Source: JBGPBY01 sp041481485
Lineage (GTDB): Bacteria > Acidobacteriota > Terriglobia > 20CM-2-55-15
Direction of reading: 5' to 3'
Length of the DNA: 7,893 bases
Assembly (NCBI GenBank): GCA_041481485.1
Contig: JBGPBY010000350.1
Span: 1 to 7,893 of the forward strand
Below, piece by piece: positions 1-6,143 of this stretch. A program made the position numbers and the translations under genes. The number at the start of each line of letters is the position of its first letter. The first letter of the stretch is position 1. Below the pieces are notes generated by a model. That model was not told the origin of the DNA, did no database searches, and was given only the letters and a program-made list of their open reading frames with translations.

Positions 1-1
1 C

Positions 2-1276
2 GAAACATACGACGATTCCGGAAACCTGACTTATGACGGACTGAACCATTTCAATTATGACGCGGCAAACCGCATTTACCAGATCGGATCGCCCTCCATT
101 CAATATGCCTACGACGATCAGAACCGAAGGATTAAAAAGATTGCCGGAGGCGTGACAACGTACTACTTTTACGGCATGACCGGGTTGATGTCGGAGTTCA
201 GCACCAGCAGCGAAGACTCAAATCACGCGGGAGCAGCATCTTCGGATCGGCTACAGTACCGAACCGGCGAACAAACGGGTACTGGCGTGTTGATGATGGC
301 GCCCGATGGCACGCCCCGAGAAAACAATCGGGTCCTTCCCTTTGGAGAGCAATGGACCGGATTTACAGCCTCCGACAATAAAGAAAAGTTTACGACATAT
401 CAAAGAGATGGTGAATCCACCTCGGGACTAGACTACGCCATGGCCCGACATTATATGAGTCTTAACGGTCGGTTTTTGAGTCCGGATCCGGGTCATATGG
501 GGGCAGACTCCACAAACCCACAGAGTTGGAACGCATATCTCTATGCTTCGAATGATCCGATAAATTCAATCGATTCGAACGGCGGATATTCTCAGCGAGT
601 AGGGAGCGTTGATACATGCGAATTGGGAAGGGGAGCAATTACTGCTGTCTATTTTGGAGTATATAGATTCGGGGAATCTGGACCGTTGATTTATAACGAT
701 ACTGAACCCACGGGGTACGATTGTGAGTTCCCTGAAAATTCAAATGACAACGCAGCTGTAGGTCAGGGGCAGGTTCCTGCCGGAGCACTGGGACGAGCCC
801 TCCTTGATGAGGCATACACGAAGGCGCAGACCGGGTTGATAAGACCAATGTGTGCGAATCTATTCAATACTACAGGGAATGGCGTCGGGCCCTCGTCAAT
901 TCTCTGGGGCCTCTTCAATGACCCACATTTTGGAAGAGTAGAAGTTGGTGGGTTCCCCGCGACGTCGATGATTATAAACAATGTGCGAGTTAATACTACG
1001 CCAAATGCTACGATGTCCAATGGTCCACTTTTCGGGTTTAATGCGAATGGTGATAGAATTGTGACAGGCTTTGGTCCTGTTCTGAAAATCAACGAGCGGT
1101 TTTCTGGTAATGCGGGAGATTTGGCCGCTACTTTGGCGCATGAGACTGGGCACACGTATAATCTTTTCCCTTTCTTGGGAACGTCGCGTATCATTTTAGA
1201 CAACAATTCGAGTGCTGCTGGTGTCCAGGCAAGTATTGATAATCAGAATTTGATTCGCAACAATTGTCGATTCTAA
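2..1276 (+). CDS. RHS/YD-repeat protein, C-terminal part, with HExGH metallopeptidase-like tail (5' end outside window)
   Basis: The open frame runs in from the left edge, so the true start lies upstream; the GTG at 152 is internal. The 424 visible residues begin with YD-repeat sequence (YDDSGNLTYDGLNHFNYD, then YAYDDQNRRIKK). Next is the RHS-associated core (SGLDYAMARHY.., GRFLSPDP, NAYLYASNDPINSID), ending near position 583. In RHS proteins the repeats form a shell around a variable C-terminal domain, often a toxin. Here the roughly 230-residue tail contains AHETGH (HETGH codons at 1139-1153), a zincin-type HExxH motif, and ends LIRNNCRF. I recall similar HExGH-plus-terminal-NC tails in acidobacterial RHS proteins, but cannot check this. 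The third metal ligand is unclear; Asp in ILDNN is a candidate. Whether the tail is an active peptidase, a toxin or a self-cleavage domain is inference. The RHS assignment is firm. Confidence 0.9.
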   Translation, partial: ETYDDSGNLTYDGLNHFNYDAANRIYQIGSPSIQYAYDDQNRRIKKIAGGVTTYYFYGMTGLMSEFSTSSEDSNHAGAASSDRLQYRTGEQTGTGVLMMAPDGTPRENNRVLPFGEQWTGFTASDNKEKFTTYQRDGESTSGLDYAMARHYMSLNGRFLSPDPGHMGADSTNPQSWNAYLYASNDPINSIDSNGGYSQRVGSVDTCELGRGAITAVYFGVYRFGESGPLIYNDTEPTGYDCEFPENSNDNAAVGQGQVPAGALGRALLDEAYTKAQTGLIRPMCANLFNTTGNGVGPSSILWGLFNDPHFGRVEVGGFPATSMIINNVRVNTTPNATMSNGPLFGFNANGDRIVTGFGPVLKINERFSGNAGDLAATLAHETGHTYNLFPFLGTSRIILDNNSSAAGVQASIDNQNLIRNNCRF

Positions 1277-1281
1277 ACGCC

Positions 1282-1815
1282 GTGAAAACTATCGTAGCAA
1301 TTATCAGCCCGCTCCTTCTTTTCGGGACTCAGTTGTCAACAGCAAAACCAATCGCGCCGATACCCATTTGTGAGGTGCTTCAAAACTTGGCGAAGTATCG
1401 CAACTCCGTAATTGAAATACGAGGCGAATGGAACGGTGGGAGCTTAACTGGTAGATGTGTACCACTTAAGACCGGCGACTATACTTGGCCCAATTATATT
1501 ACTTTGGAATTCCCGGAAGATCTCTCCCGCCTTCCCGAAGAAAAGGTCGATTGGGGATTAGACCATCAGGCGTGGAGTCTTGCGGAGGCGAAGCTTAGCT
1601 CACTCTTGGATCAAATCATAACATCTCGCACTTCAAGTCTTGAAGTTGTTTCAGCAACTGTGAAGGGGAGGCTCGATACGCCAGAACACTTAAGTCCTGG
1701 TTCCCCTCCAAATGGATTTGGACATCTCAACCAATTTCCAGCGAGAATGGTCTTGATGGAAATCAGTGACGTTGCTCGTACCAATATTGCAGATCTGCCC
1801 AATTCAAGTAGATAA
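1282..1815 (+). CDS. Secreted/periplasmic hypothetical protein following the RHS gene; possible partner or immunity protein
   Basis: This 177-residue protein starts with a clear signal peptide: MKT, a hydrophobic run (IVAIISPLLLFG), then QLSTA before KPIA, a fitting signal peptidase I site. No lipobox is seen. I chose GTG at 1282, 5 nt after the RHS stop, because it puts Lys directly after Met. TTG at 1264, overlapping the RHS gene by 13 nt, is in frame and also possible. Neither start has a good ribosome binding site, so translation may depend on coupling. The mature part has the pattern ICEVLQNLAKYRNSVIEIRGEW, like small secreted proteins I associate with Acidobacteriota, perhaps a beta-rich fold. 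The only cysteines are two near the mature N-terminus. Position after an RHS tail suggests a periplasmic immunity or accessory role; this is inference. I cannot name a family. Confidence 0.72.
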   Translation: MKTIVAIISPLLLFGTQLSTAKPIAPIPICEVLQNLAKYRNSVIEIRGEWNGGSLTGRCVPLKTGDYTWPNYITLEFPEDLSRLPEEKVDWGLDHQAWSLAEAKLSSLLDQIITSRTSSLEVVSATVKGRLDTPEHLSPGSPPNGFGHLNQFPARMVLMEISDVARTNIADLPNSSR

Positions 1816-2076
1816 ATGCAGTTTGACCGAGATAAGTGATTTTTCGGCTGGGTTGCGGTCTCGTTCTGGTGGTCATGAAATTATTGAACGGCGCAACATC
1901 GGTCTTTCCAATCGGTCAGAGATTTCATTGAATTTCCTGGGCACTTTTCCCAATCGGTTTAATTCTCCATTACTGCCATCAGGCGCTAGTTTGGGAACGC
2001 ATTCACGAGTTGCTCTTATTCGCAGGAGAGGGAGGCAACAATTTTCTTGCAACAATGTGCACAGATCTAGACAGGC
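1816..2076. other. Non-coding stretch between the RHS module and comM
   Basis: About 260 bp separate two convergent genes. A 104-codon plus-strand frame (1766-2080) and a 60-codon minus-strand frame (1873-2055) exist, but neither product resembles a known family and the first overlaps the previous gene. Two similar 12-bp words, TTTCCAATCGGT near 1907 and TTCCCAATCGGT near 1949, are the only repeats I noticed. No strong terminator hairpin is visible. It may be the remnant of a decayed gene or of the lost end of comM. Confidence 0.5.
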
Positions 2077-3558
2077 CTAACATAGCGGGCGCTGTTTGGC
2101 CAATCTGCAACCGCTTGTTCGGAATCTCTTCAAAATCCGGTCATAGCCTCGGGCACTGAAGCCGAGTTTGGTGACGGCGTTCTCCATGATCTTTTCGCAT
2201 TCGGTGCTGAGTACGCAGTGCTTCCGAATGTGCTGCGGTCCCATCTGCGCGTTGGTGTAAATCCGTTCGTCGTAAAACCGCCGCAGCTGAATGTTTCGCG
2301 CCGCGATCACCCGGGTGCGGATCGCTTCGGAGGACTCCGCCGCCCGGGTATTGGCGAGTTCCTTATAGGGCACTGCAGGGACGTCGATCTGAATATCGAT
2401 GCGATCCATCAGCGGACCCGAAATTTTCGACATGTAACGCTGCACTTGCGGCGGTGTGCAGAAACATTCCCTTCTGAAATCGTTTGCAAAGCCGCATGGA
2501 CAGGGATTGCTGGCGGCGACCAAAATGAAAGAGGCCGGGAAAGTCAGTGTCAGTTGAGCGCGGGCAATGGTGACACGGCGTTCTTCGAGAGGTTGCCGCA
2601 TGACTTCCAGAACATTGCGCGGGAACTCCGGCAACTCGTCGAGGAACAGCACACCGTTGTGCGCCATGCTGACTTCCCCGGGCCTTGGAATGCTGCCTCC
2701 GCCAATGAGTCCGGCATCGGAAATCGTATGGTGCGGGGATCGGAATGGCCGCGTGTCGATGATTCCGGTTTCCGATGGCAACAACCCCGTCACGGAATGG
2801 ATGCGCGTGGTCTCCAGGCTTTCTTCAAAACTCATCGGCGGCAGAATCGACGGAATCCTTTTTGCCAGCATTGTCTTGCCCGAACCCGGAGGGCCGATCA
2901 TCAGCATGTTGTGTCCCCCAGCCATGGCCACTTCGATGGCGCGCTTGGCATGAAACTGGCCGCGCACGTCGCGGAAATCTTCGAGCCGCCGGTGGGGAAG
3001 GGAACTGGCGCAAACCGAATCGACACGGGTGGCGTCGACAATTCGCGTTCCATTGATGAAGTCGACAACTGCTGACAGTGTCTTCATGGGAAACACTGAA
3101 ACCCCATCGACGACTGCAGCCTCGCGCGCATTGCTGTGGGGAACGAGAAGATTCGGGATCTTCAGCTCCCGGGCCAGCATGGCGATCGAGAGTACGCCGC
3201 GGACTGGCCGGAGCTTGCCATCGAGTGAGAGTTCGCCGACTAGAAGGTATTCGGACATGTTCTGGCGGTTGAGAAGTCCGTGACCGCCCAGGATGCCGAT
3301 CGCCAGCGGAAGATCGAAAGCAGAACCTTCCTTCTTTACATCTGCAGGAGCGAGATTGACGGTGATGGACTGATAGGGAAACGTGAACCCGTTGTTGCGA
3401 ATCGCCGCAATGATACGGCTGCGGGACTCGCGGACTGCGGGATCGGGAAGACCGGAGATGTAGAACGATCCATTCGGTCCGGTGGAAATATTGACCTCGA
3501 CATCGACCATATACGCTTCGATGCCATACACGGCGGCGCTCCGAGTTTTAAAAAGCAT
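2077..3558 (-). CDS. comM: ComM/YifB-family Mg-chelatase-like AAA+ ATPase, C-terminus shortened
   Basis: This 493-residue protein starts MLFKTRSAAVYGIEAYMVDVEV, typical of the family. An N-terminal ChlI/Lon-like domain (about 1-175) is followed by the AAA+ Mg-chelatase domain (about 190-395). The ATPase motifs are Walker A GPPGSGKT (222-229), Walker B VLFLDE (303-308), the Cys pairs NPCPCG (353-356) and CFC (365-367), and LMDRIDI (382-388). The C-terminal domain follows until GYDRILKRFRT. ComM is a DNA helicase that promotes branch migration and integration of incoming DNA in natural transformation, acting in the cytoplasm. The family normally continues past RILK..RT with a helix region (IADL.., ..HLAEAIQYR..) to about 510 residues. 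Here it diverges after the RT codons (2116-2121) and stops. The core should fold, but activity is uncertain. No clear ribosome binding site precedes the ATG. Confidence 0.93.
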   Translation of the reverse strand: MLFKTRSAAVYGIEAYMVDVEVNISTGPNGSFYISGLPDPAVRESRSRIIAAIRNNGFTFPYQSITVNLAPADVKKEGSAFDLPLAIGILGGHGLLNRQNMSEYLLVGELSLDGKLRPVRGVLSIAMLARELKIPNLLVPHSNAREAAVVDGVSVFPMKTLSAVVDFINGTRIVDATRVDSVCASSLPHRRLEDFRDVRGQFHAKRAIEVAMAGGHNMLMIGPPGSGKTMLAKRIPSILPPMSFEESLETTRIHSVTGLLPSETGIIDTRPFRSPHHTISDAGLIGGGSIPRPGEVSMAHNGVLFLDELPEFPRNVLEVMRQPLEERRVTIARAQLTLTFPASFILVAASNPCPCGFANDFRRECFCTPPQVQRYMSKISGPLMDRIDIQIDVPAVPYKELANTRAAESSEAIRTRVIAARNIQLRRFYDERIYTNAQMGPQHIRKHCVLSTECEKIMENAVTKLGFSARGYDRILKRFRTSGCRLAKQRPLC

Positions 3559-3594
3559 GGTTTTTTGGTGTGGGAAAATGCGAAGGGCAAAACC

Positions 3595-3624
3595 AGTCTA
3601 GACCGGTGACATATTGCAGAGCAA
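3595..3624 (-). promoter_or_regulatory. Weak candidate promoter for comM
   Basis: On the minus strand, TTGCTC (3619-3624) and TAGACT (3595-3600) are 18 bp apart, giving a start site roughly 30 nt before the comM ATG. The match to the sigma-70 consensus is modest, so this is only a suggestion. Confidence 0.2.
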
Positions 3625-3716
3625 GAGAACTGTGAAGTACTCCGTACACATCCAGAAGCAGACACCTAATGGAAGGACAATTTGAAATCTTGAGGCGGAC
3701 TGCTATAGGCGATGTC

Positions 3717-3739
3717 AGGAGGGGACTTTCCCCTATCCT
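3717..3739. repeat. GC-rich inverted repeat (hairpin)
   Basis: AGGA-GGGGA pairs with TCCCC-(TA)-TCCT around a CTT loop: nine base pairs with a two-base bulge. No T-run follows on either strand, so it is not a typical intrinsic terminator. It could be an operator or part of a structured transcript upstream of the gene at 3959. Confidence 0.4.
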
Positions 3740-3873
3740 GCAATTCATTCACGCCTTCCTAGACCGCCCAGATTCTCGCAGGCTTGAAATCGCGTTCGGT
3801 CATAGATCGCACCTACAGATTTCTATAGATGTGGTTGCCAGCAGCTGATAGATTCGTAGTTAGTTCTCACGTA

Positions 3874-3902
3874 TTGTCACTTAGTCCTTGAACACTTCCT
3901 AT
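3874..3902 (+). promoter_or_regulatory. Weak candidate promoter for the small basic protein gene
   Basis: TTGTCA (3874-3879, five of six consensus bases) lies 17 bp before TCCTAT (3897-3902, three of six). It would give a leader of about 50 nt before the ATG at 3959, with the GGGAGG ribosome binding site inside it. The -10 match is poor. Confidence 0.25.
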
Positions 3903-3958
3903 TGCTCGAAATCGCCGGGCGGAACAATTTTTGATCAGATGGGAGGCCAGAAAAACGA

Positions 3959-4219
3959 ATGACAAATAACAAGCAGTTAATCGAATGGGCAATTAAAGGT
4001 CTGGAACTTGAAAGGCAACAGCTCGACGCGAAATTGGCCGACCTCAAGAAGAGCCTGGGACCACGGGCAGGTGCAGGATCGGCGGCTTCAGTCACATCCT
4101 CACCGGCAGTGCGCCGAAGACGCCTGGGCGCCGAGGGCCGAAAGAAAATTTCCGAAGCGAAGAAAGCGTGGTGGGCCAAACAAAAGCAGGCTATCGCTGC
4201 GCGCAAGAAACCGAAGTAA
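3959..4219 (+). CDS. Small basic coiled-coil protein with NUMOD3-like C-terminal motif, possible DNA-binding protein
   Basis: This 86-residue protein has an N-terminal helix rich in Leu, Glu and Lys (IEWAIKGLELERQQLDAKLADLKKSL), likely a short coiled coil that could dimerise. A flexible Gly/Ala/Ser linker and a very basic tail with RRRRLGAEGRKKISEAKKAWWAKQK follow. The GRKKISEAKKAWW stretch resembles the small DNA-binding NUMOD3-type motif. I recall similar short proteins (SAEGRKRISEAQKARWAKQK) in Acidobacteriota genomes. A role in DNA or RNA binding is inferred from charge and motif alone. GGGAGG at 3941-3946 lies 12 nt before the ATG, slightly far but convincing. It stands alone between a long intergenic region and a gap of about 120 bp. 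Confidence 0.75.
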   Translation: MTNNKQLIEWAIKGLELERQQLDAKLADLKKSLGPRAGAGSAASVTSSPAVRRRRLGAEGRKKISEAKKAWWAKQKQAIAARKKPK

Positions 4220-4321
4220 GGTTAATTGTAGGCCACGGTTTTTGCGAAGAACCCATTGAAATTTTGAAACTATACTTCTGATATTGATCTGACACCTGCT
4301 GAATGTCGGGTTCAAGCCGTG

Positions 4322-4330
4322 TGGTAACAT
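4322..4330 (+). promoter_or_regulatory. Candidate extended -10 element before the small protein/Nudix pair
   Basis: TGGTAACAT fits the extended -10 form TG-N-TAnnnT. It ends 7 nt before the GTG at 4338, so a transcript from it would be nearly leaderless, which agrees with the absence of a ribosome binding site there. No clear -35 was found. Confidence 0.3.
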
Positions 4331-4337
4331 TTTTTCC

Positions 4338-4553
4338 GTGAAGCAACTTCGGATCGTGTGGGCCTTGTTGCGATTTTATAGGAGAATCACTCCTTCGGAC
4401 TGGTATTACCGCTTCCCATTTCTACCTCTACCCCCACGAAACTATCTCGCCTGGAGATTTCACACTGCTTATGGCAGTAAGCCTCCGGCAATCTCGACCA
4501 TTGTGCGCGACGTCTGGCAACTGGGCGACTGGCTGCGTCGTTTTCCGGAGTGA
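4338..4553 (+). CDS. Small aromatic-rich conserved-looking protein upstream of the Nudix gene
   Basis: This 71-residue protein contains RFYRRITPSDWYYRFPFLP, then LPPRNYLAWRFHTAYG, then WQLGDWLRRFPE. The arrangement of W-Y-x-x-P/F-FLPLP, YLxWRxxTAYG and a final WLRR helix resembles small unannotated proteins I recall from Actinobacteria and Acidobacteriota. This supports a real gene rather than chance, but I know no function. It has no signal peptide; the many Trp, Tyr and Arg residues suggest protein or nucleic-acid contacts. The GTG start has no ribosome binding site, and a second GTG lies six codons on. Its stop is one base before the start of the Nudix-like gene, and that gene's GGAG lies in its last codons, so the two are very probably translationally coupled. 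Confidence 0.65.
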   Translation: MKQLRIVWALLRFYRRITPSDWYYRFPFLPLPPRNYLAWRFHTAYGSKPPAISTIVRDVWQLGDWLRRFPE

Positions 4554-4554
4554 T

Positions 4555-4932
4555 GTGGAAAAACCGGTGAAACGGTCCGTGGCCGTTTTAATCAGAAAGG
4601 GAACGCAGATTCTGTCGACGCGCCGATCGGATGCGGATGACGAATTACCCGGAGTGTGGGGCTTGCCGGCTGGATCTTATCGTGGCGATGAAACGCTTCA
4701 GGAACTCGTCGAAAGGATCGGAGCGCAAAAACTCGGCATCCGGCTGAATCCGGTTCGTCTGGTGGCTGAGGGACGGCAGGAAAGGCCAGCCTACGTTCTC
4801 CAAATGGAGCTTTGGGAGGCATCGATGAGCGGAATTCCCGTGCATCCGGCATTTCGCTGGGCCCCGTTGAATTCCCTCGCACCCGGGCGCGCTCAGGGAT
4901 CGCTATGTTGTGAGCTGGCTTTGAAAAACTAG
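4555..4932 (+). CDS. Nudix-fold protein with degenerate Nudix box
   Basis: This 125-residue protein has the Nudix layout: KRSVAVLIRKGTQIL (first strands), then GVWGLPAGSYRGDETLQELV, and a C-terminal FRWAPLNSL region. Nudix enzymes hydrolyse nucleoside diphosphates linked to another group, using metal held by glutamates in GX5EX7REUXEEXGU. Aligned here: G40 and E46 are kept, R54 is kept, but REUXEE reads RIGAQK, so three glutamates become I55, Q58 and K59; G61-I62 are kept. It is therefore probably not a standard hydrolase. It could be a binding protein or use other ligands. The tail GSLCCELAL resembles other members I recall with the same RxxxxKLG box. I chose GTG at 4555 because GGAG (4547-4550) precedes it by 4 nt and the upstream stop ends one base before it; a longer frame from 4471 would overlap the previous gene. 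Confidence 0.8.
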   Translation: MEKPVKRSVAVLIRKGTQILSTRRSDADDELPGVWGLPAGSYRGDETLQELVERIGAQKLGIRLNPVRLVAEGRQERPAYVLQMELWEASMSGIPVHPAFRWAPLNSLAPGRAQGSLCCELALKN

Positions 4933-4947
4933 GTGGCCCGAAACGCG

Positions 4948-5019
4948 AAAAAGCCGCATCAGTCTAAAAGCGCTTGTTCGCCAGGGACGGTGACGGAAAC
5001 AGCAAGACTGATGCGGCTT
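4948..5019 (-). terminator. Perfect 15-bp inverted repeat between convergent genes, probable fabH terminator
   Basis: AAGCCGCATCAGTCT (4951-4965) is repeated exactly as its reverse complement at 5005-5019, separated by 39 bases. In the fabH direction the stem is followed by a T-run (the A-run at 4948-4952), as in an intrinsic terminator. The loop is long but can form an inner hairpin (CGCC/GGTG around 4979-4992). It could also stop the Nudix transcript coming from the other side, although no T-run follows on that side. A small mobile palindrome is an alternative. Confidence 0.55.
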
Positions 5020-5077
5020 GTGGTACTCCCGTACATCCCGATAGAGCGGCGGACTGCGCGATAAAATACACCCGATT

Positions 5078-6073
5078 TTAAACTTCCCACTGAAGCAACA
5101 GGCTGCCCCATGTGAACCCCGCACCAAAACTTGCCATCAGCACCTTGTCGTTCTTTTTGAGCACCTTGTTTTCAACGGCTTCCGACAGGCAGATGGGTAT
5201 GGTCCCGGCGGTTGTGTTGGCAAAACGGTCGATATTGATGGCGACCTGGGAGTCGTCCAGTTTCATGCGGTCTACGGCCGCCTTAATGATCCTGAGATTG
5301 GCCTGATGGGGGATGTATAGCCGTATGTCCTTCGAGGGAATGTCATTCTTGACGAGGATTTCATGGGAGATGTCGGCCATTCCGCGGACCGCGTACTTGA
5401 ACACATTCTTACCGTCCTGGTGCACATAATGCATTTTACGCTGGACGGTCTCGACAGACGGCGGGTTCAGGCTTCCTCCGGCGGGCATGTAGAGATACTG
5501 GCCGCCCCCGCCATCGGCACGCAGAAGGAAGTCCATGATTCCCAGCTCATCTCCTTCCGTTGCCTCGAGCAGCACCGCCCCAGCGCCGTCTCCAAAGAGA
5601 ACGCACGTTGCGCGATCTTCATAGTTGATTATGGAGGTCATTACGTCGGCACCGATCACGACCACTTTTTTGTGCACTCCGGTCGATATGAACTGCGCCC
5701 CAGTGGCGAGCGCGTAAATGAACCCCGAGCATGCACCCGAAAGATCAAATCCCCAGGCGTTTTTCGCGCCGACTTTGAGTTGAACGAGGCACGCGCTGGA
5801 GGGAAAGAACATGTCGGGCGTTACCGTTGCAACGATGATCAGATCAATTTCAGTGGCGCCGATACCGCGTTTCTCGAGCAGGGTCTTCATCGCCTCAGCA
5901 GCCAGATCGCTGGTTGCCTGACCCTTCGCGGCGACCCGACGCTCGTGAATGCCGGTTCGTTCCACGATCCAGTCGTCGGAGGTATCGACAGTTTTCATCA
6001 ATTCGAGGTTGGAAACCCGCCGCTCCGGAAGATAGTGAGAGGCGGCCGTTATTTTTGCGCGCAATATGTTCAA
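5078..6073 (-). CDS. fabH: Beta-ketoacyl-ACP synthase III (FabH)
   Basis: FabH condenses acetyl-CoA (or another acyl-CoA) with malonyl-ACP to start each round of type II fatty-acid synthesis in the cytoplasm. The 331-residue length is normal. The thiolase-fold catalytic triad is present: Cys115 in SGACSGF, His256 in IPHQAN and Asn286 in FANTTAGTIP. The N-terminal DDWIVERTGIHERR and the glycine-rich SFGAGFTWG near the end are also typical. The Asn motif reads ANTTAGT rather than the commoner GNTSAAS, a tolerated variation. The start is TTG at 6071-6073: no in-frame ATG lies between it and the upstream in-frame stop (6083-6085), and AAGGA (plus-strand 6080-6084) sits 6 nt before it. The gene stands alone, divergent from ispH and convergent with the Nudix-like gene, not in a fab cluster. 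Confidence 0.95.
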   Translation of the reverse strand: MNILRAKITAASHYLPERRVSNLELMKTVDTSDDWIVERTGIHERRVAAKGQATSDLAAEAMKTLLEKRGIGATEIDLIIVATVTPDMFFPSSACLVQLKVGAKNAWGFDLSGACSGFIYALATGAQFISTGVHKKVVVIGADVMTSIINYEDRATCVLFGDGAGAVLLEATEGDELGIMDFLLRADGGGGQYLYMPAGGSLNPPSVETVQRKMHYVHQDGKNVFKYAVRGMADISHEILVKNDIPSKDIRLYIPHQANLRIIKAAVDRMKLDDSQVAINIDRFANTTAGTIPICLSEAVENKVLKKNDKVLMASFGAGFTWGSLLLQWEV

Positions 6074-6079
6074 TATGAG

Positions 6080-6084
6080 TCCTT
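6080..6084 (-). promoter_or_regulatory. Ribosome binding site that decides the fabH TTG start
   Basis: AAGGA on the minus strand lies 6 nt before the TTG at 6073. It is the only good Shine-Dalgarno sequence near the beginning of the frame, and it supports the unusual start codon. Confidence 0.65.
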
Positions 6085-6101
6085 AAGAAGTCAAAAGGGC
6101 G

Positions 6102-6130
6102 AAATTAGCACACTCCACCACGTGATACAA
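6102..6130 (-). promoter_or_regulatory. Candidate fabH promoter, overlapping the ispH promoter
   Basis: On the minus strand TTGTAT (6125-6130) is 17 bp from TAATTT (6102-6107), which is preceded by TG-N as in extended -10 promoters. It would give a leader of about 20 nt holding the AAGGA site. Its -35 coincides with the ispH -10 on the other strand. Each hexamer matches only half of the consensus. Confidence 0.35.
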
Positions 6131-6131
6131 T
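6123..6131 (+). promoter_or_regulatory. Candidate ispH promoter, extended -10
   Basis: TGATACAAT is a very good extended -10 (TG-N-TACAAT, five of six bases). No -35 is obvious. It ends 12 nt before the ispH ATG, so the transcript would have only a few leader bases; no ribosome binding site is visible before the ATG, in line with leaderless or near-leaderless translation. Confidence 0.45.
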
Positions 6132-6143
6132 CGCACTTCGACT

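Larger units (their letters stand above)
3559..3958. other. 400-bp intergenic region between comM and the small basic protein gene
   Basis: Two divergent genes flank this stretch, so it should hold both promoters. I find no credible coding frame: a 66-codon minus-strand frame (3548-3748) overlaps the comM start and looks spurious. It contains the hairpin at 3717-3739 and weak promoter-like pairs near each gene. It also holds a short word GTACTCCGTAC (3637-3647), a near-copy of which appears at 5023-5033. A small RNA cannot be excluded from sequence alone. Confidence 0.5.

Noticed and set aside
1766..2080. 104-codon plus-strand frame after the secreted protein
   Set aside because: It overlaps the preceding gene, lacks a ribosome binding site and has Arg/Ser-rich low-information sequence.
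2218..3075. Long plus-strand frame of 285 codons opposite comM
   Set aside because: It is antisense to a well-supported ComM; its product is His/Arg-rich and unlike any family I know.
4250..4315. GAACCC/GGGTTC inverted repeat
   Set aside because: Only 6 bp and more than 50 bases apart, as expected by chance.
4311..4320. GGTTCAAGCC word resembling a tRNA T-arm
   Set aside because: No acceptor stem, anticodon arm or D-arm could be found around it on either strand.
4471..4554. Longer Nudix start at 4471 (28 extra residues)
   Set aside because: It would overlap the upstream small gene by over 80 bases, whereas GTG at 4555 has a well-placed GGAG and the fold begins just after it.
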